The notes under the pieces: generated by a model
The model's input: only the letters and a program-made list of their open reading frames with translations
The model's database searches: none
What the model was told of the DNA's origin: nothing
Shown: positions 56,502 through 64,000 of the stretch, piece after piece
How the letters are laid out: each line of letters opens with the position of its first letter
Numbering within the stretch: position 1 is the stretch's first letter
Made by a program: the position numbers and the translations under genes
From: Kutzneria buriramensis
GTDB lineage: Bacteria; Actinomycetota; Actinomycetes; Mycobacteriales; Pseudonocardiaceae
Length of the DNA stretch: 64,000 nucleotides
Direction of reading: 5' to 3'
NCBI RefSeq assembly: GCF_003387475.1
Contig: NZ_QUNO01000029.1
Span: forward strand, 1 to 64,000

Positions 56502-57170
56502 ATGACGACGTCACGGGACCAGCTGGTCCGGGTGCACAACTTCTGCATCTCGCTGGACGGCTTCGCCACCGGCGAGGGCCAGTCGATGGACGCGCCGTTC
56601 GGGCACGCGGGGCACCGGCTGCACGAGTGGTTCTTCGAGACCGCGATGACCCGCGAGCAGCTGGGCCTCGGCACGGGCGGCGGCCGGGGCGTGGACAACG
56701 CGATGGCCGAGGCCTGGTCCCCGGGGATCGGCGTCGAGATCATGGGCCGGAACAAGTTCGGGCCGCAGCGCGGGCCGTGGGAGGACGAGTCGTGGCGCGG
56801 CTGGTGGGGCGAGAACCCGCCCTTCCACACCCCGGTCTTCGTGCTCACCCACCACGTCCGGCCGTCGGTGGAGATGGAGGGCGGCACGGTGTTCCACTTC
56901 CGGGACGCCTCGCCGCAGGACGTGCTCGCCGAGGCCAAGAAGGCCGCCAACGGCCTGGACGTGCGGATCGGCGGCGGCCCGACCGTGGTCCGTGACTTCC
57001 TGGCGGCCGATCTGGTCGACCTGCTGCACGTGGTGGTCGTGCCGATCGTGCTCGGCCGCGGCGTCAGGCTGTGGGACGGGCTGGAGGGCCTGGACGAGCG
57101 GTTCGACATCGAGACGGTGTCCTCGCCCAGCGGGGTCGTGCACCAGACGTTCACCAGGAAGACGTCATGA
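56502..57170 (+). CDS. RibD C-terminal/dihydrofolate reductase-like protein
   Basis: This 222-aa protein is of the DHFR-like RibD_C family: SLDGFATGEGQSMDAP near the N-terminus, EIMGRNKFGP, FVLTHH and the NADPH-binding region VRIGGGPTVVRDFLAADLVD, ending LGRGVRLWDGL. Family members reduce pyrimidine or pterin-like substrates with NADPH; many actinobacterial copies are of unknown role. The ATG at 56502 has an AAGGGG Shine-Dalgarno. Its stop overlaps the MFS gene in an ATGA junction, so the two work together or share control from the CRP-type site upstream. Confidence 0.9.
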   Translation: MTTSRDQLVRVHNFCISLDGFATGEGQSMDAPFGHAGHRLHEWFFETAMTREQLGLGTGGGRGVDNAMAEAWSPGIGVEIMGRNKFGPQRGPWEDESWRGWWGENPPFHTPVFVLTHHVRPSVEMEGGTVFHFRDASPQDVLAEAKKAANGLDVRIGGGPTVVRDFLAADLVDLLHVVVVPIVLGRGVRLWDGLEGLDERFDIETVSSPSGVVHQTFTRKTS

Positions 57171-58615
57171 TCCTCGCGCCCGCTCGGAATCCGCGCGTCG
57201 CGCTGGCGCTGCTCGCGCTGCCGTCGCTGCTGATCGCCATCGACATCAGCGTGCTGGCCGTCGCGCTGCCGCGGATGGCGGCGGACCTGAACCCGTCGCC
57301 CACGGAACTGTTGTGGATGAACGACATCTACGGCTTCATGGTCGGCGGCACCATGATCACCATGGGCACGGTCGGCGACCGGATCGGCCGCCGCAAGCTG
57401 ATCATCATCTGCGCGGCGGTGTTCGCGCTGGCCTCGGCGGTCGCGGCGTTCGCCGTCGCGCCGTGGATGATCATCGCGACCCGGGCCGTGATGGGCGTCG
57501 CCGGTGCCGCGATCATGCCCGCGTCGATGGCGCTGCTCGGTCGGATCTACCCCGACCCCAAGGCGTCGGTGTCCGCGATGGGCGCGTACATGACCTGCTT
57601 CCTGACCGGCATGGCGGTGGCCCCGCTGGTCGGCGGCGTGCTGATCGAGCGGTGGGGCTGGGGCTCGGTGTTCCTGATGGGCGTTCCGGTGATGCTGCTG
57701 ACCGTGGTCGCGGCGCCCCGCGTGCTGCCGGAGTTCAAGGCGCCCGATCCCGGCCGTCTGGACCTCCGCAGCGCGGCGCTGTGCCTGGCGTCGATCCTGC
57801 TCGTCGTCTACGCGCTGAAGTCGCTGGTCAACAGCGGTTTCAACGTGACGGCCGTGGTCGCCGCGGGCGTCGGTGTCGTGCTCGGGGTGATCTTCGTGCG
57901 GCGGCAGAACGGGCTCGACCAGCCGCTGGTCGACCTCGGCCTGCTCCGCCGGCCGGGCGTGGCCCGGACGATGTGGGTGCTGCTGCTGACCGCGCTGGTG
58001 ATGAGCGGGACGTCCCTGTTCGTGTCGTTCTACCTGCAATCGGTGCTGGGTCTGGCCCCGCTGACCTCGGCGTTGTGGCTGCTGCCGCAGATGCTGAGCA
58101 TGATCGCCGCGTCCAACCTCGGTCCGTGGCTCGGCCGGCGGCTGCCGCCGGCCCGGATCGTCGCGGTGTGCATGGGCGTCATGGCGGCGGGCTTCGCCCT
58201 GTTCGCGCTGGTCCCGGCCGCTCCCGCGGGTCTCGCCCCGCTCGTCGGCGGCACCGTGCTCACCACCGGCGGCATCGGCGCGGCGTTCCCGTTCCTGATG
58301 AACGACGTCATCGGACACGCGCCGCCCGAGCGGGCCGGCTCCGCCGCGTCGTTCGCCCAGACCGCGAACGAGATCGGCATCGCGCTGGGCCTGGTCGTGC
58401 TGGGTGCCGTCGGAACCGTGGTCTACCGGCACGAAGTCGGCGCCTCCACCGGTTCATGGGTCGACGGCTTCAAGCAGGCCACCGACCTCGGCCAGGTCCG
58501 CGACGCCTTCGTCACCGGGTTCCACGTGGCGAGCCTGACCGCCTTCGCGGTGATGCTCGTGGTCCTGCTGCTGACCGTCCCGGCGGTCCTAGGACGCCCG
58601 CGAGGCGCGGTCTAA
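57167..58615 (+). CDS. DHA2-family MFS transporter
   Basis: This 482-aa membrane protein of about 14 helices has LIAIDISVLAVALPRMA (motif D1), TVGDRIGRRKL (motif A) and ATRAVMGVAGAAIMPAS (motif B), typical of EmrB/QacA-type drug exporters. It is translationally coupled to the RibD/DHFR-like gene, which is a common pairing in actinobacteria. Its last 27 bp overlap the end of the convergent RCK gene. The substrate is unknown. Confidence 0.94.
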   Translation: MILAPARNPRVALALLALPSLLIAIDISVLAVALPRMAADLNPSPTELLWMNDIYGFMVGGTMITMGTVGDRIGRRKLIIICAAVFALASAVAAFAVAPWMIIATRAVMGVAGAAIMPASMALLGRIYPDPKASVSAMGAYMTCFLTGMAVAPLVGGVLIERWGWGSVFLMGVPVMLLTVVAAPRVLPEFKAPDPGRLDLRSAALCLASILLVVYALKSLVNSGFNVTAVVAAGVGVVLGVIFVRRQNGLDQPLVDLGLLRRPGVARTMWVLLLTALVMSGTSLFVSFYLQSVLGLAPLTSALWLLPQMLSMIAASNLGPWLGRRLPPARIVAVCMGVMAAGFALFALVPAAPAGLAPLVGGTVLTTGGIGAAFPFLMNDVIGHAPPERAGSAASFAQTANEIGIALGLVVLGAVGTVVYRHEVGASTGSWVDGFKQATDLGQVRDAFVTGFHVASLTAFAVMLVVLLLTVPAVLGRPRGAV

Positions 58616-59947
58616 CCAGTGCACCGAGCCTGCGTCGCCTGGGAGGTGCGGGCAGTGCTCGGCATCCGGCGGCGCCCAGGCCTGGAAACCCTGCCCCGGC
58701 AGGTCCACCAGGTCATGGGCGTCGTCGGCGGCGACGGAGCGGGGCTGCCGGCCCAGCAGCCAGGTGGTGACGAAGGTGGCGGACAGCCGGGTGACGTCGC
58801 AGGTGCGGCCGAGCGGCAGCAGGGAGCGGGTCTCCGCGATCGCCTCGTTGTCGCCGGCCCGCAGCACCACCCGTACGGACGGGGCGACGGCGTGCGCGGT
58901 CACCGCCACGGCGATGTTCTCGGTGTCACGGGAGGCGACCGCGGCCAGGGCGATCGCCCTCGGCAGCTGGAGGCGTTCGAGCACGGCCCGGTCGTCGGCG
59001 TGGGCCAGCACCACCGGGATCCGCAGCGCCCGGGCCAGCCGCAGGTTCGGGGCGTTCGGGTTCCGTTCGACGCCGACCACCGGAATCCCCAGCGCCCGCA
59101 ACTCCTGGCACAGCCGCAGGCCGACCTGCCCCAGCCCGACCACGATCACGTGACCACGGCGCGGCACGGTGCGAAAGCCGACCATGTTGGTCAGGCGCGG
59201 GCCGAGCACCCGGTCCACCAGGCCGGCGGTCAGCAGCGCGGTGAACCCGATCGTCGCCAGCATCGCCAGCCCGGCCAGCACCTGGTAGCTGGCGTCCGGC
59301 GGGTCGGCGATGGCCGGCCCGACGCCGGCGATCACCCTGGTGGCGTTGAACACCGCCGACGCCGCGTCCTCGCCGTCGACCGCGGTCTGCCACGTCCAGT
59401 CGGCGGTCAACACCACCGACAGCCCGATCAGGCCGACGAACAGCATCCGGGTCGCCCGGTCCTGCGGCCGCAACTGGCCGGCGATCACGCCCCAGGCCGA
59501 TTCCCAGCGCCGGCCGCGTTCCCATGGCTGCCAGGTCGCCCCGGACTCGTGCCGTCGGAGCACCACCGCGCCGGAGTCGTTGTGGTGCACGGCCAACGCG
59601 TCCGGTTCGAGGCACAGCCCGGCCAGCGTGCCGGCCGCGAGATCGCCGGGCGAGGCCACGGTCGACGCCGGCAGCAGCGCGGTCAGCTCCTGGGCGATGG
59701 CCCGGTCGAACACCGAGGCCAGCAACCTCACCGACGGCCTGATGTGCGCCACCGCCATGGCATAGCGCAGGACCACCAGGTCGTCGTGCGAGAGGACGGC
59801 GACGCCGTCGACCTGGCCGACCAGCGCCGCCCGCAGCGTCCGGTCGTCGGGTTTGTGCAGGTGGATGACGTCGTGTTCGTGCTCCCGGAGGCCGGCGCAC
59901 ACGCGGCGCGCCGATCCGGTCGACCCGATCACGACGAACGTTCCCAT
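58589..59947 (-). CDS. Membrane protein with two RCK/TrkA-N-like Rossmann domains
   Basis: This protein is 452 aa. An N-terminal Rossmann region (FVVIGSTGSARRV, about 1-110) is followed by two hydrophobic helices (about 168-190 and 222-246) and a second NAD-binding domain starting GHVIVVGLGQVGLRLCQEL (about 265 on). This resembles RCK-gated potassium channel subunits, yet no TxGYG selectivity filter is seen between the helices; the region reads VIAGVGPAIAD. It may be a regulator of ion flux or a CASTOR/POLLUX-like channel rather than a classic potassium channel. Confidence 0.8.
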   Translation of the reverse strand: MGTFVVIGSTGSARRVCAGLREHEHDVIHLHKPDDRTLRAALVGQVDGVAVLSHDDLVVLRYAMAVAHIRPSVRLLASVFDRAIAQELTALLPASTVASPGDLAAGTLAGLCLEPDALAVHHNDSGAVVLRRHESGATWQPWERGRRWESAWGVIAGQLRPQDRATRMLFVGLIGLSVVLTADWTWQTAVDGEDAASAVFNATRVIAGVGPAIADPPDASYQVLAGLAMLATIGFTALLTAGLVDRVLGPRLTNMVGFRTVPRRGHVIVVGLGQVGLRLCQELRALGIPVVGVERNPNAPNLRLARALRIPVVLAHADDRAVLERLQLPRAIALAAVASRDTENIAVAVTAHAVAPSVRVVLRAGDNEAIAETRSLLPLGRTCDVTRLSATFVTTWLLGRQPRSVAADDAHDLVDLPGQGFQAWAPPDAEHCPHLPGDAGSVHWLDRASRAS

Positions 59948-60008
59948 GGCGGTGATCCCTCCAGGCCAGCAACCTAACCGCTGCCGGCCTGGCGAAACGC
60001 GCGATCAC

Positions 60009-61238
60009 TCAGGCCGGCGCCTCGACCCTGGGGCGCAGACCGACGGCCGCCAGCGGCGCGAGCGCGATGGTCAACACCGCGCTGACGACGAGCCCGCCCA
60101 GCGTGCCGACGCCCTGCACGAGCGGCCCCGCCAGCGCGAGGCCGACCGGTGCGGCCAGCGCGGAGCCAGCGCCCCACAACGTGATCACCGGCTGCTGCTC
60201 CTCCGGCTTCAGGACCGCCTGCACGACCGTGTAGACGACCGGCGTGAACGGCGCGTAGATCACGCCGCCGAGGAAGAACACCCCCACCGCGTACGGCACC
60301 GACGGCGCGATGATCAGCAACAGCACCACCGCCGCCCAGCCGGCGATGATCGACACCAGCACCTTCTGCTCGGCGAACCGCCGCAGCGCGGTGGTCAGCA
60401 CCGCGCCGATCAGCGCCCCGACGCCGAAACCCGTCCAGATCAGGCCCAGCGACACGCCGTCGCCGTGCAGTGGCCCGCGCACCAGCAGCGGCAGCACGAC
60501 CTCCACCGGCATGTAGAACAGGTTGAAACCGAAGACCACCACGAGCAGCCGCGCCGTGACCGGGACCTGCCGCAGGATCCGCAGGCCCGATGCGGGAATG
60601 GTCTCGCCCTCGACCGAGCCGTCGCTCGACGGGATGACGAACACCGCCGCGGCCAGCAGCACGACGAGGCTGGCGCCGGCCCCGAGCAGCGCGATTCCCG
60701 GATTCCTCACGGCGGTCAGGATTCCGCCGACCAGCGGGCCGACCGTGTACAGGGCGAGGCTGGTGCTGGTGCCGAGCAGTCCGTTGGCGGCCAGGCGGCC
60801 TTCCGGCGGCACCATCGCGGTCAGCGCGAGGCGGCGGGCGCTCATGCCGGCCATCCGGAACACCGAGCCGACCAGCAGCGCCCCGATCAGCACGGGCAGC
60901 GTGATCGCGTCGGCCATCGCGAGCAGCCCGAGCGTGACGAGAACACCGCCGCGCAGCAGGCAATCCAGGATGATCAGCGCCCGGGGCGGGATCCGCAGCC
61001 TGGTCAGCCCCATCGCAAACGCCAGCGCCGTGGCCAGCACGTACGGCGACGCCTCGACCGCGGAGATCGCCAGCGGCGCCGGCACCGCGCCGTGGATCCG
61101 CAACGTCAGCAGCGGCAGCGCGATGATGACCGCCCCGTCGCCCACATTGGACACGGCGTCGCCCGCCAGCAGCGCGCCGACCCTTCCGTCGCGCAGCGCC
61201 CGCCGGTACGACCAGCTCTCGTTCCCCATGGCGATCAT
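60009..61238 (-). CDS. MFS transporter (12 TM, macrolide-efflux-like)
   Basis: This 409-aa membrane protein has about 12 helices. The N-terminal segment VGALLAGDAVSNVGDGAVIIAL and the MGLTRLRIPPR loop are typical of the MFS_3/macrolide-efflux (MefA-like) group. The ATG at 61238 has GAGG seven bases upstream; the reading frame stays open much further upstream but that part is antisense to other genes. An AraC gene lies 26 bp upstream on the same strand, so the two are probably cotranscribed. Confidence 0.9.
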   Translation of the reverse strand: MIAMGNESWSYRRALRDGRVGALLAGDAVSNVGDGAVIIALPLLTLRIHGAVPAPLAISAVEASPYVLATALAFAMGLTRLRIPPRALIILDCLLRGGVLVTLGLLAMADAITLPVLIGALLVGSVFRMAGMSARRLALTAMVPPEGRLAANGLLGTSTSLALYTVGPLVGGILTAVRNPGIALLGAGASLVVLLAAAVFVIPSSDGSVEGETIPASGLRILRQVPVTARLLVVVFGFNLFYMPVEVVLPLLVRGPLHGDGVSLGLIWTGFGVGALIGAVLTTALRRFAEQKVLVSIIAGWAAVVLLLIIAPSVPYAVGVFFLGGVIYAPFTPVVYTVVQAVLKPEEQQPVITLWGAGSALAAPVGLALAGPLVQGVGTLGGLVVSAVLTIALAPLAAVGLRPRVEAPA

Positions 61239-61264
61239 TCTGGAACCTCGAGAGCGCTGGAGGT

Positions 61265-62131
61265 CTACCGCTTCCGGAAACGGTGTTCGCGGCGGAAGGT
61301 CGCCGGCGGCACACCGCATCCCGCGCTGAAGGCCGTGTAGAACCGGCTGACCGAGCCGAAGCCGGACTCCGCCGCCACGGAGGCGGTCGGCAGGTCGGTG
61401 GTGATCAGCAGGCGGCGGGCCTCGGCCAGCCGGCGCTGGGTCAGGTAGTCCACGACGGTGGTGCCCATGACGCGTCGGAACTGGGTCATGGCGTAGTTGG
61501 GGTGCAGGCCTGCGGCGTCGGCGATGTCCGACACGGCAAGGGAATCGCGGAAGTGCTCGGCGATGTGCCGGACCATGGCGATGACCTGGCGCAGGGTCGG
61601 GTCCGAGCCGGAGTACTGGCGCACCGGCTCGCCGACGGTGGCCAGCGCGAGCCGGCGCACCCGCGCCTCGACCTCCAGCATCGCGATGTGCTGGCGTTCG
61701 GGCTGGTCGCTGTCGAGATCGGCGGCCCACTGCGCGAAGTTGGCGGCGTCGGTGGCCAGTGCGGTCGGGGCGATGAGCGGGATGCCGGCCAGCAGGCGGC
61801 TGACCAGCGAGTCGGGCAGGCCCCAGGCCAGGAACCGTTCGAACGGGACGAACACCCAGTGCGCCTCGGTGACCGAGTTGGCCACCAGCTGGTGCGGCAC
61901 CGCCGCCCAGAACGCGGCGACGCTGCCCGGCCCGACCTCGACCGGCTCGCCGCCGAACAGGTAGAGCATCGACCCGCCCTCGGCGACCAGGTTGATCTCC
62001 AGGTCGTCGTGCTGGTGGGCGGCGCCCATCACCGCCGGGCGGCCCGACCAGCCGGCGCGCAGCGTCGTGCGGACCTGAGGATCCAAGAAGTTCCCGCTCC
62101 CATTCGTGAAGACCTCGCGGATCGTAGGCAC
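61265..62131 (-). CDS. AraC-family transcriptional regulator
   Basis: This 288-aa protein has an N-terminal cupin-type sensor (HQHDDLEINLVAEG, PGSVAAFWAAVPHQ) and two C-terminal helix-turn-helix motifs (SDIADAAGLHPNYAMTQFRRV and ASVAAESGFGSVSRFYTAF). This is the layout of sugar-responsive AraC proteins with a HxHxxxE-like cupin pocket. It is divergent from a Gfo/Idh/MocA dehydrogenase with only 37 bp between, suggesting it controls that gene and the MFS gene behind it, perhaps in response to a sugar or cyclitol. Confidence 0.93.
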   Translation of the reverse strand: MPTIREVFTNGSGNFLDPQVRTTLRAGWSGRPAVMGAAHQHDDLEINLVAEGGSMLYLFGGEPVEVGPGSVAAFWAAVPHQLVANSVTEAHWVFVPFERFLAWGLPDSLVSRLLAGIPLIAPTALATDAANFAQWAADLDSDQPERQHIAMLEVEARVRRLALATVGEPVRQYSGSDPTLRQVIAMVRHIAEHFRDSLAVSDIADAAGLHPNYAMTQFRRVMGTTVVDYLTQRRLAEARRLLITTDLPTASVAAESGFGSVSRFYTAFSAGCGVPPATFRREHRFRKR

Positions 62132-62168
62132 CTAGCGTCGACGGTGTCCACCACGTCAGGAGGCATCC

Positions 62169-63365
62169 ATGTTCTCGCTGGGCATCGTCGGCGCCGGCCA
62201 GTTCGCCGGGCGGTTCGCCGAACTGTGGCGGCTGCACCCCGGCGTCGGCGACATCGTCGTCACCGACCTGCTGCCGGAGCGCGCCGCGCGGCTGGTCGCG
62301 GAGTGCGACCTGGCCGGCCCCGTGCCGTCCTTCGAGGCGATGCTCGATTCGGACGTCGACGCGGTGGCGATCTTCACCCAGCGCTGGACGCACGGGCCGC
62401 TCGCGGTCGAGGCGCTGCGGGCCGGCAAGCACGTCTACTCGTCGGTGCCGATGGCGGTGACGGAGGCGGAGATCGCCGCGATCGTCGAGACCGTCGCGGC
62501 GACCGGCCTGACCTACATGATGGGGGAGACCAGCTACTACCACCCGGCCACCGTGTACGCGCGTGACCAGTTGGCGAAGGGCGCTTTCGGTCGCCTCTTC
62601 TACGCCGAGGGCGACTACGTGCACGACATGGATCAGGGCTTCTACGACGCGTACCGGTACAGCGGCGGCGAGAACTGGAAGTCCACGGCCAGCTTCCCGC
62701 CTTTGTTGTATCCCACGCACTCCATCGGCGGTGTGCTCGGCGCGTGGCCGACGCGTGCCGTCAGCGTGTCGGCGATCGGCGTGGTCGACGACCGCGGCGA
62801 CGGTGTTTTCGACAAGGCGGTGAGCCAGTTCGGCAACGACTTCTCCAACTGCTCGGCGCTGTTCGAGGTCGCCGGCGGGGGATCGTTCCGTACCAACGAG
62901 TTCCGGCGCGTCGGCTACCCCGGGAAGGTTCGCGAGTCGCGGTTCCGGTTCTTCGGCACGGACGGCAGCTTCGAGCAGTTGGCGACGGTGAGCCTGTGGC
63001 AGGACCGCGATGGCGTCTCGGACATCACCGACCTGTTGAGATCGGAGTCCACCATGGACGTCGGCGATCCCGTGCTGGCCACCGTCTCCCCGGCCCTGCG
63101 GGAGGCCTTCGTGTCGGGATCCGCGCCCGTGCACGACCGGTCGCGGCTGCCTTCGGTGTTCACCGGCGCCGCCAACGGGCACGAGGGCAGCCATCACTTC
63201 CTGGCCGACGACTTCGTGCTCGCGGTGACCGCCGGATCGCTGCCGCCGGTGCATGCCTGGGCCGCGGCCCGGTACACGCTGCCGGGCATCGTGGCGCACC
63301 AGTCCGCGCTGAGCGACGGAATCCGGCTGGCCATCCCGGACTACGGCGATGCCCCTCAGTTGTAA
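62169..63365 (+). CDS. Gfo/Idh/MocA-family oxidoreductase
   Basis: This 398-aa protein has an N-terminal Rossmann fold with LGIVGAGQFAGRFAELW, FTQRWTHGPLAVEALRAGKHVYSSVPMAV (the EKP-like catalytic segment reads SVPMA, so the usual Lys is absent) and MGETSYYHPATVYARDQL. The C-terminal sheet domain follows the family pattern. These NAD(P)-dependent enzymes oxidise sugars or cyclitols. Loss of the Lys suggests altered chemistry or a different class. It is divergent from an AraC regulator. The ATG at 62169 follows AGGAGG. Confidence 0.93.
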   Translation: MFSLGIVGAGQFAGRFAELWRLHPGVGDIVVTDLLPERAARLVAECDLAGPVPSFEAMLDSDVDAVAIFTQRWTHGPLAVEALRAGKHVYSSVPMAVTEAEIAAIVETVAATGLTYMMGETSYYHPATVYARDQLAKGAFGRLFYAEGDYVHDMDQGFYDAYRYSGGENWKSTASFPPLLYPTHSIGGVLGAWPTRAVSVSAIGVVDDRGDGVFDKAVSQFGNDFSNCSALFEVAGGGSFRTNEFRRVGYPGKVRESRFRFFGTDGSFEQLATVSLWQDRDGVSDITDLLRSESTMDVGDPVLATVSPALREAFVSGSAPVHDRSRLPSVFTGAANGHEGSHHFLADDFVLAVTAGSLPPVHAWAAARYTLPGIVAHQSALSDGIRLAIPDYGDAPQL

Positions 63366-63433
63366 TTCACTATCACTTCAGTGACAAGTGAAATTGAATC
63401 GCCTGACAGACAACCGCCCGAAAACGACCAAGG

Positions 63434-63463
63434 TGGTGCGCCCACCTCCCGGCGGCCGCACCA
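63434..63463. terminator. Hairpin terminator
   Basis: A 7-bp stem TGGTGCG/CGCACCA (63434-63440 with 63457-63463) and a 16-nt loop lie between the oxidoreductase gene and the possible small gene on the other strand, suiting both. Confidence 0.4.
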
Positions 63464-63471
63464 TCTCGCTG

Positions 63472-63555
63472 TCAGGCGTTCTGGTTGAGCTGGGTGGCCT
63501 TCGCCGCCTTGGCCACCTGGGACGCCGCCAGGGCGGCTGTTCCGCCTGAGAACAT
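63472..63555 (-). CDS. Possible small peptide gene (27 aa)
   Basis: A 27-codon frame from ATG at 63555 encodes a peptide rich in Ala, Lys and Gln (ends KATQLNQNA). About 85% of third codon positions are G or C, as in real genes here. GGAAGG lies ten bases upstream and a hairpin follows the stop. An in-frame TTG at 63585 would give 37 aa. No Cys and no clear signal peptide. I do not recognise it, and chance is possible. Confidence 0.3.
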   Translation of the reverse strand: MFSGGTAALAASQVAKAAKATQLNQNA

Positions 63556-63765
63556 GTCGGTGGAACCTTCCGGCAGGGAGGTCAACTGGTGTGACCGATG
63601 CGACAGATCCTCAGGCGTGTGGTCGGTGCCGTTTTAGGGCGGAAAGTAGGCTTCGCACCATCCGAACGGCGGGTTGCGAATGTCCGGTTTGTGGTGAATG
63701 TGGACCGCCTGCCCCTTGCGTGTTTGGGCGCCGTGTGGCGGCGCTGAGAGGTTCCTGTCGATGTA

Positions 63766-63779
63766 CTACAGCCCTGTAG
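63766..63779. promoter_or_regulatory. TACA/TGTA palindrome upstream of the COG4705-like gene
   Basis: CTACAG-CC-CTGTAG lies 33 bp upstream of the GTG start at 63813, within the promoter zone. The TACA-N4-TGTA pattern recalls BlaI/MecI/CopY operators. No such regulator is in the window. The rest of the gap from 63556 to 63812 holds nothing else I can recognise. Confidence 0.35.
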
Positions 63780-63812
63780 AAGTCGACTGCCGGTGTGTGG
63801 CACCCTCTCCGC

Positions 63813-64000
63813 GTGACAAGTCTGCTTTCGCGGCACGGCGCCCTGCGAGTTCCCGAGATCACCGCCTACTTCTGGATCGCCAAGGGCTTGTCCACGGCGC
63901 TGGGGGAGTCCGCATCGGACTACCTGGTGAGCGCGCTGTCGCCGATTCCCGCGGTGCTGCTGGGATTCGTCGGCTTCGTCGTGTCGCTGGTCGTGCAGTT
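63813..64000 (+). CDS. COG4705-like integral membrane protein (N-terminus only)
   Basis: This is a partial gene, cut by the right edge after 62 codons. It begins VTSLLSRHGALRVPEITAYF and continues WIAKGLSTALGESASDYLV into a hydrophobic helix (AVLLGFVGFVVSLVV). The PEITAYFWI..L.TA.GE..SDYL pattern matches the repeated unit of COG4705/DUF347 membrane-anchored proteins. GTG start; no strong Shine-Dalgarno. Function in this family is poorly known. Confidence 0.75.
   Translation, partial: MTSLLSRHGALRVPEITAYFWIAKGLSTALGESASDYLVSALSPIPAVLLGFVGFVVSLVVQ

Noticed and set aside
61239-63299. Possible long N-terminal extension of the MFS gene at 60009
   Set aside because: The frame stays open upstream but is antisense to the oxidoreductase gene and passes through the AraC gene in another frame. 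The ATG at 61238 has a proper Shine-Dalgarno site and begins the first helix.

Overview
The window is high-GC actinomycete DNA. GTG and TTG starts, strong Shine-Dalgarno sites, type I PKS genes, SARP and LAL regulators and an F420-type oxidoreductase all fit. A Pseudonocardiales or related genus is a reasonable guess, but the genus cannot be fixed from the sequence alone. It holds most of one antibiotic-type gene cluster, a second compact and unusual lipid/polyketide operon, and a stretch of regulatory, transport and housekeeping-like genes.

Region A (1-35645) looks like a spirotetronate cluster of the abyssomicin type. A leftward operon starts at about 14410. It encodes a KASIII-like ring-forming enzyme, an E2-type acyltransferase, an alpha/beta hydrolase and a very large modular PKS that runs off the left edge. 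The PKS starts with a decarboxylating KSQ loading module, followed by two malonyl-specific modules each with DH and KR, which should build a conjugated diene end. The FkbH-like glyceryl transferase and its partner ACP sit 15 kb away (29691-31792) with a type II thioesterase. Together these are the five enzymes known to make a tetronate ring with an exocyclic methylene (agglomerin, RK-682 and abyssomicin paradigm). Between the two halves lie an oligopeptide-type ABC transporter, a P450 and ferredoxin, four luciferase-like monooxygenases, an SsuE-like FMN reductase, a DHA2 MFS exporter, a TetR repressor, a SARP and a LAL regulator. Similar CTRAAGC-like repeats, always in the same orientation, lie upstream of the leftward units and are candidate SARP sites. 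The spiro-forming Diels-Alderase is not visible and may lie beyond the left edge.

Region B (35646-36819) is a boundary: an IS3-family transposase remnant, a perfect tRNA-like acceptor/T-arm minihelix, and about 700 bp without a recognisable gene.

Region C (36820-48925) is a tightly coupled seven-gene operon on the + strand: a NAT/transglutaminase-like Cys-His-Asp protein, a nucleoside 2-deoxyribosyltransferase-like protein, a fatty acyl-AMP ligase, an ACP-KS didomain, an F420-type luciferase-like oxidoreductase, an AT-DH-KR-ACP protein and an AT-less KS-ACP-condensation-like protein. Several catalytic positions are altered (KR Tyr to His, DH Gly to Thr, condensation His-His missing). I know of no pathway with this gene set, and it is the best candidate here for an undescribed system.

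Region D (48927-64000) carries two methyltransferases, a translationally coupled pair of large regulators (AAA ATPase and degenerate HD-GYP/LuxR), a HAD-like protein, a RibD/DHFR-like reductase coupled to an MFS exporter with a perfect CRP-type site upstream, an RCK-type membrane protein, a second MFS protein, an AraC regulator divergent from a Gfo/Idh/MocA oxidoreductase, a possible tiny gene, and the start of a COG4705-like membrane protein.
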